NCBI GenBank assembly: GCA_913774665.1
Contig: CAJYHN010000010.1
Span: 682,001-746,000 of the forward strand
Length of the DNA: 64,000 nucleotides
Direction: 5' to 3'
From: an uncultured Microbacterium sp.
GTDB lineage: Bacteria; Actinomycetota; Actinomycetes; Actinomycetales; Microbacteriaceae
Part shown: piece after piece, positions 8,377-16,115 of the stretch
Layout of the letters: every line of letters starts with the position of its first letter
Position numbering within the stretch: position 1 is the stretch's first letter
Program-made: the position numbers and the translations under genes
Notes under the pieces: model-generated
Databases searched by the model: none
Told to the model about the DNA's origin: nothing
Seen by the model: only the letters and a program-made list of their open reading frames with translations

Positions 8377-9682
8377 GCCCTCTCCCCCGCACGCCGACTG
8401 GGACGGCTTCGGTTTCGCGACACGGCAGGTGCATGCGGGCGAGGTCGAAGACCTCACGCACGGCTCGCGCATCACGCCCGTCCACCTGTCCGCGGCCTAT
8501 CGCTTCGCGTCGTTCCAGGAAGCGACCGACCGCTTCGCTGCGGCCGATCTCGGACACCTGTACTCCCGCAACGCCAACCCGACCAATCAGGTCGCCGAGG
8601 CGCGCCTGGCCTCTCTCGAGGGCGGGTCAGGGGCGATCGTCGTCGGCTCCGGGCAGGCCGCGATCACGGTCGCGCTGCTGGGCCTCGCCGGCAGCGGCGA
8701 GCACATGGTGTCCACGGCGAGCATCTACAGCGGCACGCGTGTGCTCTTCGACCGCACGTTCGCTCGCATGGGCGTCACGGTCGAATACGTGTGGGACCCG
8801 AACGACGAGTCCGAGTGGGACGCCCTCATCCGTCCCGAGACGAAGGCCATCTTCACCGAGACACTGCCCAACCCCAAGAACGACGTCGTCGATATCGGCG
8901 CCGTCGCGCGGGTGGCGCGTCGCCATGGCATCCCCCTGGTCGTCGACAACACCATCGCGACGCCGTACCTCATCCGTCCGATCGAACACGGTGCCGACAT
9001 CGTGGTGCACTCCGCGACGAAGTTCCTGTCCGGCCACGGAGCCAACCTCGCTGGCGCCGTCGTCGACGGCGGAACGTTCGAGTGGGCGGCATCCGACCGC
9101 TCCTACCCCGCCCTCACCGACACGCCGGTGGCGGCGTACTCCTCGTTCGTCGAGGCGTTCGGGCCGCGCGCGTTCGAGCTGTCGCTGCGGTTCGGTATCG
9201 CCAACGACACCGGCCCCGCGCTGTCGCCCCTCAACGGCTTTCTGCTGCAGCAGGGCATGGAGACGCTGTCGGTCCGCATGCGGCAGCATCTCGCCAGTGC
9301 CCGCACGATCGCCGAGTGGCTCGAGCAGCACGACGCGGTCGAGAGCGTCGACTACGCCGGCCTCCCGTCGCACCCGCAGCACGCGCTGGCGGTCCGCGAC
9401 TACGACGGGCTGTCGGGTTCGGTCTTCTCGTTCACCGTGCGCGGTGGCCGAGACGCGGCCGAGCGCTTCTTCGACGCTCTCCGCCTGTTCAGTCGCATGA
9501 CGAACATCGGTGACACGCGCTCGATGGCGCTGCATCCCGCCACGACCACGCACCTCGGCTTCACGCAAGAGACGCGTGACCGCCTCGGCATCGGTGACGG
9601 CCTCATCCGCCTGTCCATCGGCCTCGAGGATGCCGAAGACCTCATCGCCGACCTCGACCAGGCCCTCCGCGCCGCGGTCTAG
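8369..9682 (+). CDS. O-acetylhomoserine sulfhydrylase-like PLP enzyme (Cys/Met metabolism family)
   Basis: This is a 437-aa PLP-dependent enzyme of the trans-sulfuration family. Key features are YSRNANPTN (65-73), the SGQAA turn (94-98), D193 in VVDNTIATPY for the pyridinium nitrogen, and the Schiff-base lysine K218 in SATKFLSGHG. Length and the long C-terminal pattern MALHPATTTHLGFT...LIRLSIGLED point to the O-acetylhomoserine sulfhydrylase (MetY/MetZ) branch, which makes homocysteine from sulfide, rather than cystathionine lyases of about 390 aa. It starts at GTG 8369 inside the previous gene. With the monooxygenases just downstream it suggests sulfur assimilation; methionine gamma-lyase activity is an alternative. 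Confidence 0.85.
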   Translation: MAEPSPPHADWDGFGFATRQVHAGEVEDLTHGSRITPVHLSAAYRFASFQEATDRFAAADLGHLYSRNANPTNQVAEARLASLEGGSGAIVVGSGQAAITVALLGLAGSGEHMVSTASIYSGTRVLFDRTFARMGVTVEYVWDPNDESEWDALIRPETKAIFTETLPNPKNDVVDIGAVARVARRHGIPLVVDNTIATPYLIRPIEHGADIVVHSATKFLSGHGANLAGAVVDGGTFEWAASDRSYPALTDTPVAAYSSFVEAFGPRAFELSLRFGIANDTGPALSPLNGFLLQQGMETLSVRMRQHLASARTIAEWLEQHDAVESVDYAGLPSHPQHALAVRDYDGLSGSVFSFTVRGGRDAAERFFDALRLFSRMTNIGDTRSMALHPATTTHLGFTQETRDRLGIGDGLIRLSIGLEDAEDLIADLDQALRAAV

Positions 9683-9697
9683 TCATCACGGTTCGCC

Positions 9698-9882
9698 GGG
9701 CGCCCGGCATCTCGCTGCGCCGTGAGGTTTTCGGCTTCCCGTCGTTCGGTCGGGTACCCGGCATCCCGCTGCGCCGTTGGGTGCCCGGCGTCCCGTCACG
9801 CCGTCAGTTCCGGCAGCCCGCCGCGCCCTTGGGCGTTGGGTATCCCGTCCCGCCATCAGGTGCTCGGCACCCTGCGGCGCCT
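9698..9882. repeat. Degenerate 27-bp tandem repeat between convergent genes
   Basis: About seven imperfect units with a 27-bp step (starts near 9698, 9725, 9752, 9779, 9806, 9833, 9859) follow the form GGGT-CCCGGC-TCCCG-(C)GCCGT. The 9698 and 9752 units are the most alike. The block fills most of the 306-bp gap between two convergent genes. The unit length is a multiple of three and the minus strand has an open frame with a 9-residue period, but codon use and context do not support a protein. Confidence 0.65.
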
Positions 9883-9886
9883 TTGA

Positions 9887-9937
9887 GTGTCCAGAACACC
9901 CGGACGTTCTTTGCAACCGTTCGGGTGTTCTGGACAC
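9887..9937. terminator. 16-bp perfect inverted repeat (bidirectional terminator candidate)
   Basis: Arms GTGTCCAGAACACCCG (9887-9902) and its exact complement (9922-9937) flank a 19-nt loop containing TTCTTTGCAAC. It lies between the convergent ends of the sulfhydrylase-like gene and the monooxygenase gene. No long U-tract follows, as is usual for actinobacterial hairpin terminators. A dispersed repeat is the alternative. Confidence 0.6.
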
Positions 9938-9988
9938 GCAGTCGTTCACAGCCGCGTCCCAATGGATCTCAACCCGAGGGGCGCGGCG

Positions 9989-11050
9989 TCACGCGTCGCG
10001 CTGCGCCTCCAGGCGCCGGACGCGCGGGATCACCTCGGCGGCGAAGCGCTGCAGCTCGGGCAGGTGCGGCGAGAACTGCAGCAGCAGCGTCGACACCCCC
10101 ACGTTCGCGAACGCCACGATGCGTTCCGCCACCTGGTCAGGGGTTCCGACGAGGTTCGGCCGCAGGCCGCGGTTCGAGACCGAGTACTCCTTGAGGTCGA
10201 CCTGGGTGTCGAGCTTCGACTTGCTCACGAAGTCCTGGTACGAGCCGTACGCCGCTCCCCCGCGGACGTCGGTGATGCGGTCGATCTCTGCCTGGGCCTC
10301 TTCCTCGGTGTCGCGAACGATCGCGTAGGCGGCCATGCCGAAGGCCTCGAACGGGGTCGCTCCGGCCTCGGACCGACGACGACGCATGTCGGCGACCTTC
10401 GTCTCGAGCTCCTCGAGCGTGCCGCCGTGCGTGAGGTAGGCGTCGGCGAAGCGGGTGATCGCGGTGCGTCCGGCCTCGCTCTCACCGCCGGCGTAGAGGC
10501 GGGGCTGCACCCGCGGCTTCGGCTCGGTGTACGTGCCCTCCGTGCGGTAGTACTCGCCCTCGTACGCGAACGGCGTCTGCGACCACAGGCCGCGCAGCAC
10601 CTCGACCCACTCGATCGTGCGGGCGTAGCGGTCGTCGTGGGCGCTGAACAGGCCGTCGTACTGCTTGGCCTCCTCGGCCCACCAGGCCGACACGACGTTG
10701 AGGGTGAACCGGCCGCCGCTGATCTCGTCGATCGTCGCGGCCTGCTTCGCGGTGTGGAACGGGTTGTGGAAGCCGGGGCGTACGGCGGTCATCAGCTCGA
10801 GCTTCGACGTCACCGCGGCGAGACCAGCCGTCACGGCCCAGGCGTCGAGCGACGGCGCCTCGACGCCCTTGATGTCGTTGAGGTTGAGCTCGGGAATCAG
10901 CGTCAGGTCGAACCCACCCTCTTCGGCGACGCGGGCGATCTCGGCGACGTGCGCGAACGACACGGGGGTCTGCTCGTCGTCGACGTTGCGCAGCCATCCG
11001 CCGAAGATCGGGGTCCAGTAACCGAAACGCACGCGCTGGGGGGAGGTCAT
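9989..11050 (-). CDS. LLM-class flavin-dependent monooxygenase (sulfone/sulfonate type)
   Basis: This is a 353-aa bacterial luciferase-like TIM-barrel enzyme. It opens with RVRFGYWTPIFGGWLRNVD and continues with LTLIPELNLND, LMTAVRPGFHNP, GRFTLNVVSAWW and ARTIEWVEVLRGLW, the order seen in SsuD/SfnG-type FMNH2-dependent monooxygenases that cleave C-S bonds. ATG 11050 has a GGAG just upstream; a longer frame to 11098 overlaps the promoter region. It is divergent from the SfnG-like gene at 11175, with a shared 124-bp promoter region. The substrate is inferred only from family and neighbours; no dedicated flavin reductase is in the window. Confidence 0.85.
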   Translation of the reverse strand: MTSPQRVRFGYWTPIFGGWLRNVDDEQTPVSFAHVAEIARVAEEGGFDLTLIPELNLNDIKGVEAPSLDAWAVTAGLAAVTSKLELMTAVRPGFHNPFHTAKQAATIDEISGGRFTLNVVSAWWAEEAKQYDGLFSAHDDRYARTIEWVEVLRGLWSQTPFAYEGEYYRTEGTYTEPKPRVQPRLYAGGESEAGRTAITRFADAYLTHGGTLEELETKVADMRRRRSEAGATPFEAFGMAAYAIVRDTEEEAQAEIDRITDVRGGAAYGSYQDFVSKSKLDTQVDLKEYSVSNRGLRPNLVGTPDQVAERIVAFANVGVSTLLLQFSPHLPELQRFAAEVIPRVRRLEAQRDA

Positions 11051-11174
11051 TGCTCCATCCTCGCCCGGTCGATGAGGCCCGGCGTCACGCGGCGACATGG
11101 TCCGTCATATGTCGTTGACGCCTCGACCGAGCGGTGCGACGGTAGCCGGGTTCCGATCCCGCCAGGAGGACCCC

Positions 11175-12308
11175 ATGACCGACACCACGCCCACCCACGA
11201 GCCGCTGAAGTTCGCCTACTGGGTGCCCAACGTCAGCGGCGGTCTCGTCATCAGCTCGATCGAGCAGCGCACCGACTGGGGCTACGACTACAACGTGAAG
11301 CTCGCTCGCACCGCCGAGCGGGTGGGGTTCGAGTACGCCCTGAGCCAGGTGCGGTACGCCTCGAGCTACGGTGCCGCGCAGCAGCACGAGTCCACCTCGA
11401 TCAGCCTCGCGCTGCTGCTGGCCACCGAGAAGCTCAAGGTCATCTCGGCCATCCACCCCGGGATCTGGCATCCGGCCGTCCTGGCGAAGTTCATCAACAC
11501 GGCCGATCAGTTCTCGCACGGCCGGGCGGCGGTCAACGTCGTCAGCGGATGGTTCAAGGACGAGTACACCGACCTGGGGCTCGAGTGGCTCGAGCACGAC
11601 GAGCGCTACGAGCGCGCCGCCGAGTTCATCCAGGTGCTGCGCGGGTTGTGGACGCAGGAGAAGTTCTCGTTCCACGGGAAGTACTACGACATCACCGACT
11701 TCACCCTGCGCCCGTTCCCGTACGAGGTGCCGGGACGCGCTCACCCCGACGTCTTCCAGGGCGGCAACTCCACGGCGGCGCGGTTCAACGGCGGCGCGTA
11801 CTCCGACTGGTACTTCTCGAACGGCAAGGACTTCGACGGCTTCACCGAGCAGTACGACGACGTCACGCGCATCGCCGCCGAGCACGGGCGCCGCACGCGC
11901 TTCGGGCTCAACGGCTTCGTCATCCAACGCGACTCCCGCGCCGAGGCTGAGGCCCAGCTGCGCGAGATCATCGCCCACGCCGACGGCGGGGCGGTCGAGG
12001 GTTTCCGCAAGAGCGTGCAAGAGGCCGGCAATTCCACGGCCGACAAGAAAGGCATGTGGTCGGACTCTTCGTTCGAAGATCTCGTGCAGTACAACGACGG
12101 CTTCCGCACGCAGCTGTTCGGCGACGCTCAGCAGATCGCGGAGCGCATCATCGCCTACAAGAAGCGGGGGGTCGACCTGTTCCTGCTCGGCTTCCTGCAC
12201 TTCCAGGAGGAGCTCGAGCGCTTCGGCGAGACGGTGATCCCGATCGTGCGCGAGATCGAGGCCGACCTCGCCCGCACCGGCGACCCGATCGAGGTCGCGA
12301 CGCGCTGA
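11175..12308 (+). CDS. sfnG: Dimethylsulfone monooxygenase-like (SfnG) flavin enzyme
   Basis: This is a 377-aa luciferase-like monooxygenase. The opening KFAYWVPNVSGGLVISSIEQ, then FEYALSQVRYASSYGA..QHES, AIHPGIWHP and VVSGWFKDEY, is the pattern of SfnG, which uses FMNH2 and oxygen to convert dimethylsulfone to methanesulfinate in sulfur scavenging. ATG 11175 sits 8 nt after AGGAGG, so I reject the longer reading from 11097. It lies divergent from a second monooxygenase of the same class and about 1.5 kb from the sulfhydrylase-like gene, which supports organosulfur use. SfnG assignment is by sequence pattern; activity is not shown. Confidence 0.8.
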   Translation: MTDTTPTHEPLKFAYWVPNVSGGLVISSIEQRTDWGYDYNVKLARTAERVGFEYALSQVRYASSYGAAQQHESTSISLALLLATEKLKVISAIHPGIWHPAVLAKFINTADQFSHGRAAVNVVSGWFKDEYTDLGLEWLEHDERYERAAEFIQVLRGLWTQEKFSFHGKYYDITDFTLRPFPYEVPGRAHPDVFQGGNSTAARFNGGAYSDWYFSNGKDFDGFTEQYDDVTRIAAEHGRRTRFGLNGFVIQRDSRAEAEAQLREIIAHADGGAVEGFRKSVQEAGNSTADKKGMWSDSSFEDLVQYNDGFRTQLFGDAQQIAERIIAYKKRGVDLFLLGFLHFQEELERFGETVIPIVREIEADLARTGDPIEVATR

Positions 12309-12385
12309 CGACGGCCGCGAGCCCGCGGATCCGTCTTAGCCTGGAGGGACATTCCTTGACGGGCATAGGACGGTGAGGCTTCGAC

Positions 12386-13426
12386 ATGAGCGGCGCACGA
12401 CTCGGTTTCTTCACGAGACTCCTGGATGCCGGCACCGACGGCGAGCGATACCACCGGGCGCTCGCGCAAATACGCGCCGCCGAGCGGCACGGCTTCGCGT
12501 CGCTCTGGGTGGCTCAACACCACTTCGACCGCGACGAGGGTGGGCTGCCGTCGCCCTTCGCGTTCCTGGCGGCAGCGGCGGTGCAGACCGAGCGGATCGC
12601 CCTCGGCACCGGCATCGTGACCCTGCCCCTCGACGATCCGATACGCGTCGCCGAGGATGCGGCCGTCGTCGATGCGCTCAGCGACGGCCGGGTGCAGCTG
12701 GGGATCGGAACGGGCGGGACGCCGGGCTCGTTCGCCGCGTTCGAGCGCTTCTCGGATGACCGACGCCGGATCCAGGCCGCGCACCTGGAGGTTCTGCGCG
12801 ACGCCTTCGCCGGGCGCGGCATCCGCGGCACCGATTCGCGCCTGAACCCCGCTGCGCCGCACCTGGGCGGGCGCCTGTGGCAGGCGACCTTCTCGGTCGA
12901 GGGCGGCCGCAGGGCGGGCGCCGACGGCGATGGGCTGCTGCTCTCGCGCACCCAACCACGCGACGAGGGCGTGCCGCTGCACGCGGTGCAGGTGCCGATC
13001 GTCGAGGCCTATCTCGCCGCTCTGCCCGCGGGCGTGACGCCGCGCATCCTCGCCTCGCGGACGGCGGTGGTGGTGGATGCCGAGAACCTCGACGCCACGT
13101 GGCGCGCGGCCGAGCCCGGTGTGCGGCGCCTGACGCGTACATTCCTCAAGCGGAATGCGGACGGTGACCTGCGCGACCTCGCGCGTCAGACCGACACGCA
13201 CCTCGGAACCGTCGAGCAGGTCACCGCCTCACTGACCGCCGACGAGACCCTTGCGCTGGCGACCGACGTCGCGTTCCAGGTGCACTCCGTCGACCCTGCG
13301 CACGAGATCACGCTGCGCTCGATCGAGCTGCTGGCGACCGAGGTCGCGCCGCGCGTGGGGCTGCGCACGGGCGCCGAGGCGGCGGAGGAGCTGCGGGCCC
13401 TGGGGTCGCCGCCACTCCCCCGCTGA
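12386..13426 (+). CDS. LLM-class FMN-dependent monooxygenase, putative
   Basis: This is a 346-aa luciferase-like protein with the opening LGFFTRLLDAG.DGERYHRALAQI, then SLWVAQHHFDRDEGGLPSPF, ALGTGIVTLP, and VVDALSDGRVQLGIGTGG, the typical TIM-barrel flavin-site segments. It resembles the group of putative luciferase-like monooxygenases often found beside peptide-type ABC transporters, and such a transporter starts at 16116. A -10-like TAGCCT (12337-12342) and a GGTGAGG ribosome-binding site precede the ATG. It follows the SfnG-like gene by 77 nt in the same direction. The substrate is unknown. Confidence 0.82.
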   Translation: MSGARLGFFTRLLDAGTDGERYHRALAQIRAAERHGFASLWVAQHHFDRDEGGLPSPFAFLAAAAVQTERIALGTGIVTLPLDDPIRVAEDAAVVDALSDGRVQLGIGTGGTPGSFAAFERFSDDRRRIQAAHLEVLRDAFAGRGIRGTDSRLNPAAPHLGGRLWQATFSVEGGRRAGADGDGLLLSRTQPRDEGVPLHAVQVPIVEAYLAALPAGVTPRILASRTAVVVDAENLDATWRAAEPGVRRLTRTFLKRNADGDLRDLARQTDTHLGTVEQVTASLTADETLALATDVAFQVHSVDPAHEITLRSIELLATEVAPRVGLRTGAEAAEELRALGSPPLPR

Positions 13427-13487
13427 CGTCTTCACCCCGCCCGTCGAGCATCGCGCGCGAGCGTGCTCGGGCAGCAGGCGCACAGAG

Positions 13488-13523
13488 GTGCGGGTGGACG
13501 CCCGGAGCGACGCCCACCCGCAC
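13488..13523. terminator. Bidirectional hairpin terminator candidate
   Basis: A 10-bp perfect inverted repeat (GTGCGGGTGG at 13488-13497 and CCACCCGCAC at 13514-13523) lies in the 99-bp gap between the convergent monooxygenase and SDR genes. It has no U-tract; position is the main support. Confidence 0.55.
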
Positions 13524-13525
13524 GG

Positions 13526-14329
13526 TCAATCGAAGACGCGAGGTCCGCGGATCACGGCGTCGGCGCCGCCGTCGATGAACACCACCTGACCCGTGATGTG
13601 GGCGTTGGGGGCGTCCGAGAGCCAGGCCAGCACCTCGGCGATCGCCTCGGGTCGAGCCGGTCCGGCCAGCGGCATCGGCACGACCTGCATGAGCGCGTCG
13701 CGTCCCTCGGCCGTGGCGAGCAGAGGCTCGGTCATGGGCGTCAGGATGATGCCGGGTCCGACCGCGTTGAGCGGGATTCCGGATGCCGCCCACTCGGGCG
13801 TCACCGCCCGTTCGCGCACCCACTCCGCGATCGCGCGTTTCGTCGACGGGTAGATGAGATCGCCCTGGTTCTCACCGACGAGCTCGTCGGCGCGGGCGAC
13901 CGCGGCATCCTCGTCGCCCGCACGGAGCAGATCGACGAGTTCCGCGTCGTTCTGCTGAAGGGCCGAGAACGAGGCCACCACGACGGCGCGCGGTGCGGGC
14001 GAGTTCCGCAGGAGAGGAAGGAGCTCCTCGAGAGTCGCGATCGCGCCGAAGTAGTTGACCCGCACCGTGAGAGACGTGGGCAGGGCCACGCCCGCGACGG
14101 CGATGACGGCGTCGACGGTGTCGCCGACCGCCCCGCGAACCGCGTCGGCGACGGACCGGCGGCCCTCCCCGGTCGACAGGTCGGCATCGATGTCACTGCC
14201 GCGCAGGTCGATCCCGATCACGCGATGCCCGCGCGAGCGCAGGAGGGCGGCGGTGGCCGCGCCGATTCCGGATCCTGCCCCGGTGACGACGTAGGAGCGG
14301 GTCGTCGTGCCCTCCGATGCCGCCGTCAC
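13526..14329 (-). CDS. Short-chain dehydrogenase/reductase
   Basis: This is a 267-aa SDR. The N-terminal Rossmann motif is TGAGSGIGAA and D follows at the end of strand 2 (GIDLRGSD). Its active-site tetrad region is recognisable as a Ser near SFSAL and YPSTKRAIAEW (Y..xK). The pattern, including short loops after strand 2, resembles 3-alpha-hydroxysteroid dehydrogenase/CR-type SDRs acting on secondary alcohols. GTG 14329 overlaps the stop of the upstream SDR gene as GTGA, so both are one transcript starting near 15250. The substrate is unknown. Confidence 0.87.
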   Translation of the reverse strand: MTAASEGTTTRSYVVTGAGSGIGAATAALLRSRGHRVIGIDLRGSDIDADLSTGEGRRSVADAVRGAVGDTVDAVIAVAGVALPTSLTVRVNYFGAIATLEELLPLLRNSPAPRAVVVASFSALQQNDAELVDLLRAGDEDAAVARADELVGENQGDLIYPSTKRAIAEWVRERAVTPEWAASGIPLNAVGPGIILTPMTEPLLATAEGRDALMQVVPMPLAGPARPEAIAEVLAWLSDAPNAHITGQVVFIDGGADAVIRGPRVFD

Positions 14330-15240
14330 GGGACGAGCGCGAACTCGGCGACCATCGACTCGGGGACCGCGTAGCCCTCGAGGTCGCGGATACGGTCGAT
14401 GTGGGCGGCGACGTCGTCGGCGGTGGCGACCGGCTCGTCGTGAGCGACGTGCCACCCGGGTGCGACGCCCATGAAGACACGGGCGTAGCGTCCCCGCGCG
14501 ATCGAGTACAGCTCGCGGGTCGCGGTGTTCTGTTCGCTGGCGAGGTACGCGACCATCGCGGTGATCATCTCGGGCTCGCCGTGTGCGGGAGTAGTCGGCA
14601 TTCCGACGAACTGCTCCGCATTCATGTCGGCCTGCATGCGACTGTTCGCGGCGGGGAGGATCGTGTTGACCAGGATGCCGTGCGGCTTTCCTTCGAGGGC
14701 GACGACATTCGCGAGGCCGAAGACGGCCCCCTTGGCGGCGGCGTAGTTCGCCTGCTGAATGGAGCCGAAGAGTCCGGCCGCCGAGGACGTGAAGACGATG
14801 CGGCCGTAGCCGTTGTCCCGCATGACCTCGAACGCCGGTTGAGTGACGTGGAACGCGCCCTTGACGTGCACGGCGAGCAGCGACTCGACGGACTCGGGCG
14901 AGAGGTCCGTGAAAGGAGCGTTGCGGATGTTGCCGGCGTTGTTGACGAGGATGTCGACGCGGCCGAAGGCGTCGAGCGCGGTCTCGACGATTCCTCTTCC
15001 CCCCTCGGGCGTGGCAACCGAGTCGTAGTTGGCGACGGCCTCACCGCCGGCGGCCTGGATCTCGGCGACCACGTCGTCGGCCATCGCGGTGCCGCCGTTC
15101 GCGCCGGAGATGTCTCCGCCGAGGTCGTTGATGACCACCTTGGCCCCTCGTCGAGCGAGTTCGAGCGCGTGGGCTTTCCCCAGTCCTCCGCCGGCACCGG
15201 TGACGATGGCCACTCTGCCTGCGAACGAAATTTCGGACAT
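14326..15240 (-). CDS. Short-chain dehydrogenase (MFE2/hydroxyacyl-CoA dehydrogenase type)
   Basis: This is a 304-aa SDR with TGAGGGLGKAHA for the dinucleotide fold, NDLGGD after strand 2, VNNAGNIRN, a catalytic Ser in FTSSAAG, and YAAAKGAV. The GGLGKAHALELARRGAKVVINDLGG pattern and a C-terminal extension of about 50 aa beyond a classical SDR match the (3R)-hydroxyacyl-CoA dehydrogenase domain of multifunctional enzyme 2 and its bacterial relatives. ATG 15240 follows AAAGGAGAA. It is co-transcribed with the SDR at 13526 and is divergent from a TetR gene, which is its likely regulator. Confidence 0.87.
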   Translation of the reverse strand: MSEISFAGRVAIVTGAGGGLGKAHALELARRGAKVVINDLGGDISGANGGTAMADDVVAEIQAAGGEAVANYDSVATPEGGRGIVETALDAFGRVDILVNNAGNIRNAPFTDLSPESVESLLAVHVKGAFHVTQPAFEVMRDNGYGRIVFTSSAAGLFGSIQQANYAAAKGAVFGLANVVALEGKPHGILVNTILPAANSRMQADMNAEQFVGMPTTPAHGEPEMITAMVAYLASEQNTATRELYSIARGRYARVFMGVAPGWHVAHDEPVATADDVAAHIDRIRDLEGYAVPESMVAEFALVP

Positions 15241-15273
15241 GTTGTTCTCCTTTGAAGCTGAGCGATGCGCTGT

Positions 15274-15290
15274 GTGGCACAGTCTGCCAC
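15274..15290. promoter_or_regulatory. Operator candidate GTGGCA-N5-TGCCAC
   Basis: A perfect 6-bp inverted repeat (15274-15279 and 15285-15290) lies in the 91-bp region between the divergent SDR and TetR genes. The flanks add weaker symmetry (TGCG... on the left, ACGCA on the right). The layout fits a TetR repressor that controls its own gene and the SDR pair. Confidence 0.5.
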
Positions 15291-15331
15291 TACGCATATG
15301 TGTGTCACTAGAGAGGCGGCATACTTGGCCC

Positions 15332-15931
15332 ATGTCCGAAAGCCGTCTTCCGCCCGCGCCGACGCTGCGTGAGCGGCGCCGCATCGAGACGATGGCCCTC
15401 ATCGAGGCCGCTGCGGCAGACCTCTTCGAGGCGCAGGGCTACGAGCAGACGACCGTGGAGCAGATCGCCGACCGAGCGGGGATCTCGATGCGCACGTTCT
15501 ACCGGCACTGCCCGAGCAAGGACGGCACGCTGGTGGGCGAACTGGCCGATGGTCCCGCGACGTTCATCCGACACCTCGCCGCTCATCTGCCGGGGCCGCT
15601 GCTCTCGGCCGTGGTCGAGGGGTTCGCGGAGTCGACCGCCGTGGAGCCTGAGATGCGCCGCAGACTGACCCGAATCATCGTGCAGACACCGGCGTTGCGC
15701 GCGTCGTGGCTCGCCGCCGGGCGTCAGGCACAGGACGACCTCGTCGAGTTGTTCCGGCGCGAGCGTCCCGAGCTGGGGCCCCTCGCCGTGCGCGGGTTGG
15801 CCGCGGCGACGATCGCGTCCTTGACGATGGCCGTCGAGTCCTGGGCGCTCGGAGAGTCCCCCACGGCCCGGGAGGCCGCCGTCGAGGCCCTGGGTGCGAT
15901 CGCACCGGCGCTCGCGGGGCCCTTGCCCTGA
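15332..15931 (+). CDS. TetR-family transcriptional regulator
   Basis: This is a 199-aa repressor-type protein. The N-terminal helix-turn-helix (about 10-60) reads ALIEAAAADLFEAQGYEQTTVEQIADRAGISMRTFYRHCPSKDG split over the canonical TetR helices. The C-terminal ligand domain is all-helical and not diagnostic. ATG 15332 follows a short GA-rich stretch; longer readings upstream run over the divergent SDR gene. It probably binds the inverted repeat at 15274-15290. The ligand is unknown; a hydroxylated or acyl-CoA compound handled by the SDRs is a reasonable guess. Confidence 0.9.
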   Translation: MSESRLPPAPTLRERRRIETMALIEAAAADLFEAQGYEQTTVEQIADRAGISMRTFYRHCPSKDGTLVGELADGPATFIRHLAAHLPGPLLSAVVEGFAESTAVEPEMRRRLTRIIVQTPALRASWLAAGRQAQDDLVELFRRERPELGPLAVRGLAAATIASLTMAVESWALGESPTAREAAVEALGAIAPALAGPLP

Positions 15932-15939
15932 ATTGCCTT

Positions 15940-15953
15940 CGGGAGCGCTCCCG
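15940..15953. promoter_or_regulatory. CebR-like palindrome CGGGAGCGCTCCCG
   Basis: This is a 14-bp perfect palindrome just after the TetR stop and 163 nt before the ABC substrate-binding protein start. Its 12-bp core GGGAGCGCTCCC equals the core of the actinobacterial CebR operator (TGGGAGCGCTCCCA), used by LacI-family repressors of cello-oligosaccharide uptake. It suggests that the downstream importer is under a LacI/CebR-type repressor encoded elsewhere. Confidence 0.6.
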
Positions 15954-16115
15954 CCCGGAACATGTCCGAACCCGCAATACGCACACCGGAAGATATTCGA
16001 GGTTTCGTTATCGTAAAAAGACGGGCAAAGAGTTGGTGTGCGGGCTGCTGAAGACCAAGATGTCCCAAGGACCGCGGCATCTGTCGCGATTGACACTTCA
16101 CAGCAGAGGTAATTC

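Noticed and set aside
6496-8475. 659-codon minus-strand open frame over the peptidase and ATP-grasp genes
   Set aside because: It lies antisense to two clearly recognised plus-strand genes and has no domain.
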